Shown: one piece after another, positions 26,501-35,962 of the stretch | How positions within the stretch are numbered: the stretch's first letter is position 1 | Layout: every line of letters starts with the position of its first letter | Assembly (NCBI RefSeq): GCF_034424375.1 | Contig: NZ_CP139965.1 | Location: 1,426,001 to 1,490,000 of the forward strand | Origin: Paraburkholderia kururiensis | Lineage (GTDB): Bacteria; Pseudomonadota; Gammaproteobacteria; Burkholderiales; Burkholderiaceae | Direction: 5' to 3' | DNA: 64,000 nucleotides | The notes under the pieces: model-generated | What the model saw: only the letters and a program-made list of their open reading frames with translations | The model's database searches: none | What the model was told of the DNA's origin: nothing | Program-made: the position numbers and the translations under genes

Positions 26501-27982
26501 CTACCGCCCCACGTTATTCACCGTTTCGTAGTGGTTGCGCTTGTTCTCGTACATCGCCTTGTCGGCGGCACGCAGCATGTCTTCGAGTCGCGTGCCCTTT
26601 TCGCAGGTGGCACTGCCCATCGAGAAGCTGAGCCGCGGTCCCGTATAGAACTGGTTGTTGAGTTCGACGAGCTTGACGATGCTTTCCATCGCCACTTCGG
26701 CGTCGCGTGCGTCGGCGCCCGGCATCAGCACCGCGAATTCGTCGCCGCCGATGCGCGCCGTCTGGAACGGCTTCTGCACCGCCTTGCTCAGCACTTCGCC
26801 GGCGCGGCGCAGCAGGGCGTCGCCCGCCGCGTGCCCCAGCTGATCGTTCACGGCCTTCAGATTATTGAGGTCCACGATGATCGCGCTCACCGGGAACGGC
26901 CCCTTGCGCTCCAGCCGGTTCAATTCGTCCACGTAGAACGAGCGGTTCTTGAGCTTGGTGAGCACGTCGTGCTTGCCGAGATATTCGAGGTACATCTCCG
27001 CCTTCTTGCGTGCCGTGATGTCCGTGAGCGCGAGCAGCACGAGATCCCAATGTTCCTCGTGGCCTGGGAACACGGAGAACTGCAGATGCACATTCACTTC
27101 GTTGCCGTCCAGCGCGTAGTTCACCACCTCGCGCTGCTGGAAGATCCGGCCCTCCCACAGGTCGATCAACTGCTCGCGAAAGTGCGGACGCATGTCGTCG
27201 CGGAACACGTCGGGCAGGCGCGAGAGCAGCGTTGCCTTGTCCGGCGACTTGAACATGCCGAGCGTGTACTGATTGACGTCGAGCACCTGGATTTCGGCCA
27301 TGCAGCGCTCCACGAACTCGGGGTGCACGTCCGTGAAGGTGCGAAAGTCCGTGATGCCTTGCATGCGCACTTCTTCCAGCAGCACCTTGATGCTTGAGAA
27401 GTTTTCGATCCAGAGCGACACCGGCGCGTATTCGAACACGCCGCGCGCGTACTGTTCGCTCGCGGTGGCGCGGCGGCGAGCGTCTTCGAGTTCGGTGATG
27501 TCGTCGATGGCCACGAGCACGCGGTCCCATTGCGCCTCGTGGCCCGGCAGGATCACGCCCTTCAGCAGAATATCGAGGCGCCGCCCGTCGAGCGTGTAGT
27601 TGACGCTCTTGCTTTCGAACGAGGTCTTGCCCGACCACATCTGCACGAGTTCATCCACGTGCGCTTCGAGCATGTCGTCGCGCAGCACGTGGTCGAGTCG
27701 CGACACCAATTCGTCGAACGACTGCGCACGGTACAGCGCAAGCGTGTGCCGGTTCACCTTCAGCACGCGGATGCACGCCGAGCACGCGGCCACACGCTTC
27801 GTGTCCTCTTCCAGAAAGCGGCGCAGGTCGGTTACGCCCTCCGCGCGCCAGCGCTCGAAGAGCGCGCGCAACTGACTGTAGTCTTCGAGCCACAGCGAGG
27901 TGGGCGTGAGGTCGAAGAAATCGAACAGGGCGACGCCCATCGTTTCGAAGCTGGCGGGAGGGGTGGGGGAGCCTGGTTGCAT
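26501..27982 (-). CDS. diguanylate cyclase with two tandem PAS domains
   Basis: 493 residues, soluble. Residues about 25-170 and 190-330 are two homologous PAS-like domains sharing SLWxE, G(V/I)TDxR, VLxVNxxTL, SRLxxVxRDDM and VNYxLDG. The C-terminal GGDEF domain (about 345-493) has the intact active site RIGGDEF at 412-416, so c-di-GMP synthesis from GTP is expected. The RxxD inhibitory site normally found just upstream is absent (the residues there read QKPF). No EAL domain or membrane segment. Start at ATG 27982 without a clear ribosome-binding site. The PAS signal is unknown. Confidence 0.9.
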   Translation of the reverse strand: MQPGSPTPPASFETMGVALFDFFDLTPTSLWLEDYSQLRALFERWRAEGVTDLRRFLEEDTKRVAACSACIRVLKVNRHTLALYRAQSFDELVSRLDHVLRDDMLEAHVDELVQMWSGKTSFESKSVNYTLDGRRLDILLKGVILPGHEAQWDRVLVAIDDITELEDARRRATASEQYARGVFEYAPVSLWIENFSSIKVLLEEVRMQGITDFRTFTDVHPEFVERCMAEIQVLDVNQYTLGMFKSPDKATLLSRLPDVFRDDMRPHFREQLIDLWEGRIFQQREVVNYALDGNEVNVHLQFSVFPGHEEHWDLVLLALTDITARKKAEMYLEYLGKHDVLTKLKNRSFYVDELNRLERKGPFPVSAIIVDLNNLKAVNDQLGHAAGDALLRRAGEVLSKAVQKPFQTARIGGDEFAVLMPGADARDAEVAMESIVKLVELNNQFYTGPRLSFSMGSATCEKGTRLEDMLRAADKAMYENKRNHYETVNNVGR

Positions 27983-28108
27983 GGCGGTCGGTAGAGACGG
28001 GTAGGTTCGGATGCTGATGCTACCGGTTCGACGGGCATCGCGCTCGCGTGGTGATCGTTCGGTTAACGGCAGCGTGGCGCGCGACTTGAGCCGCGATCGT
28101 GGAAGGTT

Positions 28109-29035
28109 TCATCCATCGGTGATGTGTTCGCCGGGCGTGGCGAAGCATTCACGCGCGGCGCGTTGCAGGCACGAGACGAACTGCGCGGCGGCGGGCGTGG
28201 GCCGCAGATCGCGGCGCGAGATGACGCTCAGGTCGTAGCTGGGCAGCGTTTCTTCGATGTCGGCCGTGCGGATGCCGAGGGGCTCCACCATCGCGGCGAG
28301 CGGTCGCGTGAAGCAGCCGATCACGTCGGTCTGCGAGACGAGCCCGAGCGTTACCGCGAACGACGACGGCGCGCGCAGCAGCCGTTGGGGCACCGGCAGC
28401 CCGTGCGCGCTGAACATGGCCATCATCACGCTGTGCGGGAAGTGATCGGCGCCCACGGTCACGATCCATTCGGCGTCCACGAGGTCGGCAAGGCGCCGTG
28501 CCTTCGCGAGCGGATGCCCTGCGCGCATCGCGACCACGAACTGCGTCGAGTAGAGCGGTTCCTGCACGAGGTCGCTGTCGAGCGCCTGTACGTGGTGGAT
28601 CGCGGCGATATCGAGGCTGCCGTTGCGCAGCCGCGCGACGGCGTCCGGCACGGTGACTTCCTCCAGATGCAGCCGCACGAGCGGCATGGCCGCGCGAAAG
28701 GCGGAGACGGCGCGCGGCAGCGCCGTAAGCGCAATGGAAGGCATGGTGCCCACGCTCACCTTGCCGGCCAGCTCGCCCTTCACCTGCTCCACGGCTTCGA
28801 CGGTGCGCTGCATGTCGCCCAGCAGTTGCTCCGCGCGCGGCAGCAGTGCGAGCCCGCACGCCGTGAGTTCGATGCCGCGCACGCTGCGCACCATGAGCTC
28901 GGCGTTGAGCGCGTTTTCGAGTTCGCGGATGGTGTGCGTCACGGCGGGCTGCGTGATGCCGAGCTCGCGCGCGGCGGCGCGCAGGCTCTTGTGATGGGCG
29001 GCCGCGACGAAGGCCTGGAGCTGCTGGAGCTTCAT
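28109..29035 (-). CDS. LysR-family regulator
   Basis: 308 residues. Winged helix at 1-60 (MKLQQLQAFVAAAHHKSLRAAARELGITQPAVTHTIRELENAL) and a LysR substrate-binding domain after residue 90. ATG at 29035; a TTG five codons upstream is less likely. It is divergent from the M20 amidohydrolase gene, with a LysR-like dyad between them, and so probably controls the hydrolase and the adjoining, now broken, transporter gene. Confidence 0.92.
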   Translation of the reverse strand: MKLQQLQAFVAAAHHKSLRAAARELGITQPAVTHTIRELENALNAELMVRSVRGIELTACGLALLPRAEQLLGDMQRTVEAVEQVKGELAGKVSVGTMPSIALTALPRAVSAFRAAMPLVRLHLEEVTVPDAVARLRNGSLDIAAIHHVQALDSDLVQEPLYSTQFVVAMRAGHPLAKARRLADLVDAEWIVTVGADHFPHSVMMAMFSAHGLPVPQRLLRAPSSFAVTLGLVSQTDVIGCFTRPLAAMVEPLGIRTADIEETLPSYDLSVISRRDLRPTPAAAQFVSCLQRAARECFATPGEHITDG

Positions 29036-29053
29036 GGGCGACGGAAGCAAGGG

Positions 29054-29088
29054 TTAACCCCGTGATAAGCAGGCTTAATCGGGGTGAA
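29054..29088. promoter_or_regulatory. putative LysR-type operator between lysR and the M20 gene
   Basis: Dyad TTAACCCCG (29054-29062) and CGGGGTGAA (29080-29088), 8 of 9 positions matching, with an inner near-dyad GATAAGC/GCTTAATC. It lies 19-53 bases before the LysR start and about 95 bases before the hydrolase start, the usual place for a LysR site. Confidence 0.5.
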
Positions 29089-29180
29089 AAAAACAGCATC
29101 TTATTCGAAGGAAATTGCGCCGATATAGTGCTCGCCCATCAACCGGGGTTCCTGAAGGAGTAACCGATGAGGAGTAGCCA

Positions 29181-30386
29181 ATGAACCAGGCCACACGCCT
29201 TACCGAAGTCGCCGACCTGCAGCCCGCCGGGCAGGCGCTGCGCGAAATCCGCCATCACATCCACCGCCATCCCGAACTGGCCTACGAGGAAGTCCAGACC
29301 GCCGACCTCGTGGCCCAACGGCTCGAAGCGTGGGGCTGGCAGGTGACGCGCGGCGTCGGCAAGACCGGCGTGGTGGGCACGCTGAAGGTAGGCGACGGGG
29401 TAGGCAACAGCGCGCGCAGCATCGGCATTCGCGCAGACATGGACGCGCTGCCCATCGTCGAAGAGACCGGCTTGCCGTACGCGAGCGCCACGCCCGGCAA
29501 GATGCATGCGTGCGGCCACGACGGCCACACCACCATGCTGCTGGGCGCCGCGCAGCATCTGGCGGCGACGCGCCGGTTCTCGGGCACGGTGCATCTGTAT
29601 TTCCAGCCGGCCGAGGAAAGCGGCGTCGATAGCGGCGCGAAAAAGATGATCGAAGATGGTCTCTTCGAGCGCTTTCCGTGCGACGCCGTGTTCGGCGTGC
29701 ACAACCATCCGGGCGCGGAGCCCGGCGTGTTCCTGTTCCGCAAGGGCCCGTTCATGTCGGCGGGCGACAAGGCCGTGATCGTGATCGAGGGCGTGGGCGG
29801 TCACGCCGCGCGCCCGCATCTGACGGTGGACCCGGTGGTGGTGGCAGCCAGCATCGTGATGGCGCTGCAAACCATCGTCGCGCGCAACGTGGACCCGGCG
29901 CAGCCCGCGGTGGTTACGGTGGGCTCGATGCATGCGGGTACCGCGAACAACGTGATCGCGAGCACCGCGCGGCTCGAATTGAGCGTGCGTTCGTTCAGCG
30001 CCGACGTGCGCGCGCTGCTGAAAAAGCGCATCGCCGAACTGGCGCAGGCGCAGGCCGAGAGCTACGGCGCGAAGGCGACGGTGGAGTACATCGAAGGCTA
30101 TCCGGTGGTGATCAATTCCGAGGCCGAGACCGAGTTCGCCATCGAAGTGGCGCGCGAACTCGTGGGCCACGACAAGGTGGTGGCGCAGGCCGACCTGCTG
30201 ATGGGCAGCGAAGACTTCGCCTTCATGCTCCAGAAGCGGCCCGGCACGTTTCTGCGCATCGGCAACGGCGTGGGCGAAGACGGCTGCATGGTGCACAACC
30301 CGCACTACGACTTCAACGACACCAACCTGCCGGTGGGCGCAGCGTTCTGGGCGCGGCTCGTCGAACGTTATCTGGGGCAGCGATGA
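29181..30386 (+). CDS. M20-family amidohydrolase (hippurate hydrolase/IAA-amino-acid hydrolase type)
   Basis: 401 residues. Metal-dependent hydrolase of N-acyl amino acids. Conserved HIHRHPELAYEE near residue 27, dinuclear metal-site MHACGHDGHTTMLLGAA near 110, FQPAEE near 140 and NNVIASTARLELSVRSF. GAGGAG lies 6 bases upstream of the ATG. The stop overlaps an ATG of the following broken transporter gene, so hydrolase and transporter once formed an operon. The natural substrate is not evident. Confidence 0.9.
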   Translation: MNQATRLTEVADLQPAGQALREIRHHIHRHPELAYEEVQTADLVAQRLEAWGWQVTRGVGKTGVVGTLKVGDGVGNSARSIGIRADMDALPIVEETGLPYASATPGKMHACGHDGHTTMLLGAAQHLAATRRFSGTVHLYFQPAEESGVDSGAKKMIEDGLFERFPCDAVFGVHNHPGAEPGVFLFRKGPFMSAGDKAVIVIEGVGGHAARPHLTVDPVVVAASIVMALQTIVARNVDPAQPAVVTVGSMHAGTANNVIASTARLELSVRSFSADVRALLKKRIAELAQAQAESYGAKATVEYIEGYPVVINSEAETEFAIEVARELVGHDKVVAQADLLMGSEDFAFMLQKRPGTFLRIGNGVGEDGCMVHNPHYDFNDTNLPVGAAFWARLVERYLGQR

Positions 30387-30835
30387 GCACACTGTTACGC
30401 CGGCCACACGCATGGGCCGCGGTGCGGTCGCGGCCGCCGTGGTCGGCAACTGGCTGGAGTTCTTCGACTTCACCGTCTACGGTTTTTTCGCCGTGATCAT
30501 CGGCCAGCTGTATTTCCCGTCGGCGGATTCGACCCACTCGCTGCTGCTTTCGGCGCGGCACGTTCGCGGCGGGCTTTTTCACGCGTCCGCTCGGCAGCGT
30601 GCTGCTGGGCGTCTACGCGGACCGCAAGGGACGCAAGGCTGCGCTCAACGTCACGATTCTCTTGATGGCGCTCGGCATGGGACTCATCGCCATCGCGCCC
30701 ACTGATGCGCAGATCGGCGTCGCGGCGCGCCCGTCATCATCGTGCTCGCGCGGCTGATGCAGGGCTTCTCGCAGGGCGGCGAATTCGGCGCGGCCACCTC
30801 GACGCTGCTCGAACAGGCCGATCGCAGGAGCCGCG
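30383..30835 (+). pseudogene. N-terminal half of a broken MHS-family MFS transporter
   Basis: Remnant of a metabolite:H+ symporter coupled to the amidohydrolase (ATGA at 30383). Family-typical GNWLEFFDFTVYGFFAVIIG is read from 30412, but in a different frame from the ATG at 30383. After SLLLS (about 30555) the frame changes to FAAGFFTRPLGSVLLGVYADRKGRKAALN. After about 30725 it changes again to VIIVLARLMQGFSQGGEFGAA. Homology ends near LLEQ at about 30830. At least three frameshifts plus loss of the C-terminus make this non-functional. The other half is at 40643-41175. Confidence 0.85.
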
Positions 30836-31979
30836 TCTGGCAAGGAAGGCATGCAAAGAGCAAACGGCCGCAGGTCAAAGCCGCTCGAACGCAGCGGCAC
30901 ATTGTTCCCACTGACTACACCCGCACCGATCTGATCCGTTACGCGACCAGCACGACCAGACCGAGGAAATCGAAGCGCTCGCGCGGCGCGTACGGGAGCT
31001 TGAGGCGCGCCTGGAGGCGTCTGCTACCGCTTTGCTGCTGTTCACGCGATTTCATGCTCCAGATTCGCTCGGTGTCTGCCGGCCATTAGCTGCGCCAGCG
31101 CCTTCTGAACGGCGTCGTCAGGAAGCGCGGTAACGGACTGGGCGCGTTTGTCCGGCTGTTACTGCTGCACGACGCGCAGGTCCGGTCGTACCTTCCGATA
31201 TGCCATGCAAATGCCTGGCGGCGCATGGATCAATGCACGCACGCCGGTACGTCGCCCCTGCCGGTGAAGATGTCCTGCCGAGTAACACGCATCCTTTCTT
31301 CTGGCTGCCGAATGCTGCATGGCCCTCCGCAGCGCGCCGCGGCTATGCCGCTTCTGCCGTTTCTTCGGCAAGGCCACTATGCCGGCCTCGCGCAGCATCG
31401 TATCAACGCGCGCAAATCCATATCGAGCGCCGAGCGCCATTCGGGATTCGGAGAGTGGCCGGCGCAGTACAGCGCGCGGCATGTGCACGCAACATCGTGC
31501 GGCGCATGGGCCACGACGAGCGGCGCACGTGGCGCAGGTCACGGTCGGTGGGGTTACCGCCGGATGCGCCCGTTCTGCGCCGTCGCGGCGTCGCCCGCCA
31601 GCGTGGAAGGAGCCGGTACGCCCTGGTGCAATACCCCGAGCGACGATGCGCCGCCGCGCTTGACGGTAGGCCGCAGCGCTTCTCGTAAGGCCGCAGCGGT
31701 TTCCGCGTAACAGTCGCGCATGGTGAGGAATTGCGGGAGAGGTATAAGACGAAAAAAACCGCATTGCGCGGGCTTTAAATGATGGGCACGGCAGTGCAGC
31801 GTCCTGATTTAAATCGATATCAACCGCGTTTTACCACATGTTAAATTCCATGCCGAATATCCGGGATGCCACCCAGCTTGATATTTCTTGACATTTTTCC
31901 GATTGCGATATGGCGAAAAATGGAGAAGCATTATCAGTCTGGCGAAGGATAATCCACCGCCTCTCGCAGGAGTGCTCAC
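30836..31979. other. 1.1-kb left flank of the T6SS island, no confident gene
   Basis: Frames here are short and mutually overlapping. Two fragments look protein-like: a coiled-coil stretch around 30950-31120 on the plus strand (EEIEALARRVRELEARLEAS, no start) and a 55-codon frame at 31554-31721 on the minus strand (MRDCYAETAAALREALRPTV, no ribosome-binding site). Both may be decayed genes. The last 200 bases are AT-richer and probably carry the vgrG promoter. No transposase, integrase or tRNA was recognised. Confidence 0.5.
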
Positions 31980-34340
31980 TTGAATTCGCGCGATCCGCTG
32001 GCACGTCCCGGCATAAACGTCCACCAGTATTACTCTCTCGACATACCCTCTTCCGCCAGTGCTGCGCTCGCTGATGTCTATGCGTTCGAAGGCACGCGAG
32101 GCATGGGCGAGCCGACGAAGTACACGATCCAGTTCACGCATCCGCAACGCGACCTGCCGCGCACCAATTTCATCCTGAAACCGGCGTCGTTCGTCATCCA
32201 GCCGCCGCCCGCGACCCGCTGGCACACGCCGGAAGACGCGCGCCGCGTTCAAGGCGTGATTACCGGATTTTCCCTCGTTGCGAGTAATCACGAACAGACG
32301 ATGTACGAGGTAACGCTCGAATCACGCCTCGCACTGCTGCGCAATTCGCCGCGTACCCGCTTCTTTCTGAACGAGAGTGAGCCGGAAGTTATCGAAAAGA
32401 TTCTCAGGGAGAACGGTTTTGACAAGGTTCTGGCCGACTTCGTATTCGATCTTTATCGCACCTATCGCAAGCGGCCCATCATCACGCAATGGCAGGAAGA
32501 CGATCTCGCGTTCATTACGCGTCTTTGCAGGCGCATCGGTATCTGGTTCGTCTGCGAGACCGGCAAGCACTGTGAAACGGTCCGGTTCGGGGACGACTTC
32601 ACGCATTACGTCCACGACCGCGAACGCCTCACTGTGCCGTATCAGGAGCCCAACGGCCTGCATACGGTTGGGCGGGAGTCCGTGCAGTCGCTCACGATGA
32701 AGACGAAGACGGTGCCGGCGAAATTCACGGTGCGCAGCTACAGCCCCGAGCAGCCGAACAACCTGCGCATGGACGGCACGAAGGCGATCCGCGACGACCG
32801 GACCACGTATGGTGAAGCGTACACGTGGGGCCGCGATCTGGACGACGAGCAGGATGCTGCGCGCGAAGCCCTGCTGCGACAGGAAGCGGCGCTGGCGGAA
32901 CAGGTGGTCTACACGGGAGAGTGTGATCTGCTGGACATGGCGCCCTCATGCGTGTTGAGGTTGTCGAACCGTGCCCTGCCGGAAGTGAAGCACGGCCTGC
33001 TGGTGGTGAGCATGAAGTGCAGTGCCTCACTCAAGCAGGGCTACAAGGTGGAATTCACTGCCATCCCGAGCGACCGCATTTACCGCATGCCGCTAAAGGA
33101 AGAGACATGGCCGCGCATCCAGGGCGTTGTGACCGGCAAGGTTGCATCGACCCAAGGCTACGTTGGTCCCTATCTCGATGGAGAGGGGCGCTACATCGTC
33201 AGCATTCACGCAGACGCAGACGGCAGGACGCCCGGACTGGAGAGTTGTCCGGTGCGCCTCGCGAAGCCTTTCGCGGGCCAGGGACAGACGGGTTTCCACT
33301 TTGCCCTTGAGCCGGACACCATCGTGCTCGTGGGTTTCCTGTGGGGCGATCCCGACCGGCCATACATATCCCAGGTGCTGCACACGGCACATCATACGGA
33401 CCCGGTTGTAATGGGTTATCCGTGGGCGACGCGGCACACCATCCATACGCGGTCCAACAACACCTTGCAGATGGAGGACCGCGAAGGCAAGGAGCATATC
33501 AAGCTCGCCACCGAGCACGGCAAGACGCAACTGAATCTCGGCTACGCGGTGGACCGGAACAACGCGGACCGGGGCGAGGGGTACGAGCTTCGCACGGACC
33601 TGAAGGGACACCTGCGCGCAGGCGGCGGGATGCTGGTTTCGACGGATGCCCAGCCGGTTGCACGGGGGCACCTGACCGACATGGAACCCGCGACGGAGCA
33701 GTTCCATCTCACGCAGGCCCAGGCGCAGGAACTGGCCGACGCGGCCCGCGCCGCACATGCGGAAGTCGCAGACGTGAAGGCAGAAAACGCGTGGCTGAAG
33801 GACGAACTGGCAGGCCTGAAGCAGGCCGTGATTGCACTGTCCGCGCCCAAAGGCATCGGCATGGCGACGCCGGATCGCATGCTGTTTTCTGCGGGCAAGG
33901 ATGTGAGCGTCACGGCATCCTCGGGATTCAACGTCAGCGCGATGAAGCACGTTGTGATTGCCGCAGGCGAAGTTCTGTCGCTGTTCGCGCACAGGTGCGG
34001 CATCAAGCTGTTCGCCGCGCGCGGCAAGGTGCAGATTCAGGCGCAGAGCGATGAAATCAGCATCGCGTCGGAACAGGATACGACCATCACGAGTTCGAAA
34101 GGGCGCGTGGTCATCGAGGCTAAAAAGGAGTTGTTGTTCAAGTGCGGCGGCTCCTACTTCCGCATGACCGCGAACGGCATCGAGGACGCCACACGGGGGG
34201 ATCGAAAATGGCGTGCTGCCGCCTTCGACCGTAGCGGACCGGCGAGCCTGCCAGGCGACCTGCCGGTGCTTCCCACGCCCGCCGCGATGGAATGCGCGCA
34301 GCGCGCGAGTCGCGCTGGCGTGCCGTTCGCGCGTATGTAA
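31980..34340 (+). CDS. vgrG: T6SS spike protein VgrG, TTG start
   Basis: Trimeric tip of the type VI secretion tube, 786 residues. The gp27-like part starts YYSLDIPSSASAALADVYAFEG, followed by the gp5 OB-fold (VTGKVASTQGYVGPYLDGEGRY near residue 380) and the (V)-rich needle and DUF2345 part near 560-750. A short tail follows and no separate effector domain is evident. The start codon is TTG at 31980 with AGGAG 7 bases upstream; the next ATG would remove the conserved opening. It heads a cargo operon: VgrG, DUF4123 adaptor, lipoproteins, lipase, PAAR. No structural T6SS genes are in the window, so the machine is encoded elsewhere. Confidence 0.93.
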   Translation: MNSRDPLARPGINVHQYYSLDIPSSASAALADVYAFEGTRGMGEPTKYTIQFTHPQRDLPRTNFILKPASFVIQPPPATRWHTPEDARRVQGVITGFSLVASNHEQTMYEVTLESRLALLRNSPRTRFFLNESEPEVIEKILRENGFDKVLADFVFDLYRTYRKRPIITQWQEDDLAFITRLCRRIGIWFVCETGKHCETVRFGDDFTHYVHDRERLTVPYQEPNGLHTVGRESVQSLTMKTKTVPAKFTVRSYSPEQPNNLRMDGTKAIRDDRTTYGEAYTWGRDLDDEQDAAREALLRQEAALAEQVVYTGECDLLDMAPSCVLRLSNRALPEVKHGLLVVSMKCSASLKQGYKVEFTAIPSDRIYRMPLKEETWPRIQGVVTGKVASTQGYVGPYLDGEGRYIVSIHADADGRTPGLESCPVRLAKPFAGQGQTGFHFALEPDTIVLVGFLWGDPDRPYISQVLHTAHHTDPVVMGYPWATRHTIHTRSNNTLQMEDREGKEHIKLATEHGKTQLNLGYAVDRNNADRGEGYELRTDLKGHLRAGGGMLVSTDAQPVARGHLTDMEPATEQFHLTQAQAQELADAARAAHAEVADVKAENAWLKDELAGLKQAVIALSAPKGIGMATPDRMLFSAGKDVSVTASSGFNVSAMKHVVIAAGEVLSLFAHRCGIKLFAARGKVQIQAQSDEISIASEQDTTITSSKGRVVIEAKKELLFKCGGSYFRMTANGIEDATRGDRKWRAAAFDRSGPASLPGDLPVLPTPAAMECAQRASRAGVPFARM

Positions 34341-34365
34341 TCCCTTCGCCAGTAATCGAATCTCC

Positions 34366-35700
34366 ATGGTATTCAAACAGGACGATCCCCTGCTGGATCG
34401 CTTTCGCGATCAGTACGCCGCGTACAGGGCCACTCACCCGCGCGCGCAACTCTATGCGCTGCTCGACGTCGCGTCCATGGTGCCCAACTGGCAGCACTTT
34501 CTGGCGGACACGATCCGGGCGATGCCGCGTGTGCCCCTGTACGGCAATACCGGTCTGGACGATCTGGCGACAACGGGACCGTTCCTGATCGTGTGTCCTC
34601 CCCCTGAAGGGGACGAGCCGTTGCGCGCGTACCGTTCACTTCTTGGGCTCGCCAGGCGCGACAGCCGGTTCGTGTCGTGGCTATGGGCAACGCACGAGGT
34701 CGAACCGCTCGTTGACCACTTGCAGACGCTGCTGCACGCGAAACTCGGAACGGCGGGCGAAGACGCGTGGTTCTTCTTTCACCAGCCGGCCTACCTGCCC
34801 GTACTGCACCGGACGTTACCCTGCGAAACGCGTCGCTACGTGTTCGGCCCATGCCTCTCGTGGTGGTGTCTGGACTATCGCAGCGAACTCGTTGAACTGC
34901 CTGGTGAGAACCTGCCGATCCCGACGGCATGGGACGCGTTGCCTGTTCCCGATGAGGTCGTGGATGCGCTTCACCGCGCGGGCGCGCCTGTTCAGGTGCG
35001 GGCCTGGCTGCAACGTGCACGTCCTGACGTGCTCGATCAGCGCCTCGACGCGAACGACCAGTTGCAGCAGATCACGCCGCTGGTCGAACAGGCATTCGGC
35101 TACGGCGTGACCGAAAAGACAGACCAGGGTGTCTATGTCGCGGCAGGACTGCTTTACGGGCGGCAGTACGACGATCATCCGGCATTGCAGGCCGTGCTTG
35201 CGCAGTTCCGTGGCGGGAAGACGGCATTGATCGATGCCTATGCAGCGTTGGGTGATGGCGTCTGGAACGAGGTCGCGGCCACTGCCCGGCAGCGTGCGGC
35301 AGAAGTTGCGGCCGAGGCACATCAGGCGAAGCTGCGGGAATACGGCCACGCCACCATGCGGGTCAGGATCGTAAACGACACCCCAAGTCACAAACGGAAG
35401 ATCGAGATTGAATCGACGAGAGATCTCTTTACGACCAGCGCGAGCCTTGGCGATATCGACCCGAACGGGTTCGAGCCGACCCGGCGCATCGTCGCGGCTG
35501 CGCGGATGCCGGTTCCAGGAACACGCGTCACAGTGAAATGGATTGGCCCGATGGGAGAGAACTCGGACGATGCCTTGGTGGCGGGAGAACTGCCCCGCGC
35601 CGAAGGCGAAGGGCTGGCGGTCGTGACGTTCGCACGCGACTGGCGGGTCTACGTTCGCATGTATGCCGAGGAACCAAAGCCGAAGGCACGGCAGTGGTAA
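34366..35700 (+). CDS. DUF4123-domain T6SS effector adaptor
   Basis: 444 residues. The N-terminal half (about 25-210) matches DUF4123 chaperones that load an effector onto a specific VgrG: LYALLDVASMVPNWQHFL, WLWATHEVEPLVDHLQTLLHA and FHQPAYLPVLHRTL. The C-terminal 100 residues form a beta-rich segment (RVRIVNDTPSHKRKIEIES onward) not usual for minimal DUF4123 proteins. It starts 26 bases after vgrG and probably couples it to the downstream DUF2235 lipase. ATG at 34366; an upstream extension lies inside vgrG. Confidence 0.85.
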   Translation: MVFKQDDPLLDRFRDQYAAYRATHPRAQLYALLDVASMVPNWQHFLADTIRAMPRVPLYGNTGLDDLATTGPFLIVCPPPEGDEPLRAYRSLLGLARRDSRFVSWLWATHEVEPLVDHLQTLLHAKLGTAGEDAWFFFHQPAYLPVLHRTLPCETRRYVFGPCLSWWCLDYRSELVELPGENLPIPTAWDALPVPDEVVDALHRAGAPVQVRAWLQRARPDVLDQRLDANDQLQQITPLVEQAFGYGVTEKTDQGVYVAAGLLYGRQYDDHPALQAVLAQFRGGKTALIDAYAALGDGVWNEVAATARQRAAEVAAEAHQAKLREYGHATMRVRIVNDTPSHKRKIEIESTRDLFTTSASLGDIDPNGFEPTRRIVAAARMPVPGTRVTVKWIGPMGENSDDALVAGELPRAEGEGLAVVTFARDWRVYVRMYAEEPKPKARQW

Positions 35701-35718
35701 CCCAAGTGGGGATGTGAT

Positions 35719-35850
35719 TTGAAAAGAACGATTCAAGTGATGGTGATTGTGCTCACCGCGCTATCCCTCAGCGGGTGCATGTCTACAGCGCTGGCGATCT
35801 GGTGTGTCAGTGAACGTATGTCGGACCCGGATTTCAACTGCTGGAAATAG
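35719..35850 (+). CDS. very short putative lipoprotein, 43 aa, TTG start
   Basis: Starts TTG-AAA-AGA with GGGGA 6 bases upstream and ends at TAG 35848. The protein is a basic N-terminus, a hydrophobic run VMVIVLTALSLSGC with a good lipobox (LSGC, Cys at residue 20), and a 23-residue tail with two more Cys. It lies 18 bases after the DUF4123 gene. The size fits small lipoproteins found beside T6SS lipase effectors, but the function is not known. It is too short to be sure it is expressed. Confidence 0.5.
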   Translation: MKRTIQVMVIVLTALSLSGCMSTALAIWCVSERMSDPDFNCWK

Positions 35851-35962
35851 CCGCAGGACTATGGAAAAGAAAGTCCTACTCAAGTTGCAGTCAAACGGCA
35901 CGACGCAGGTGGCTTTCAGCCACCGCGTAGCGACAGTGAGCCGACATAAGAGGAAGCCGTTG

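Noticed and set aside
31159..31764. 201-codon frame on the minus strand in the island flank
   Set aside because: Arg/Ala/His-rich without a ribosome-binding site, and overlapped by equally open frames on both strands; not convincingly coding.
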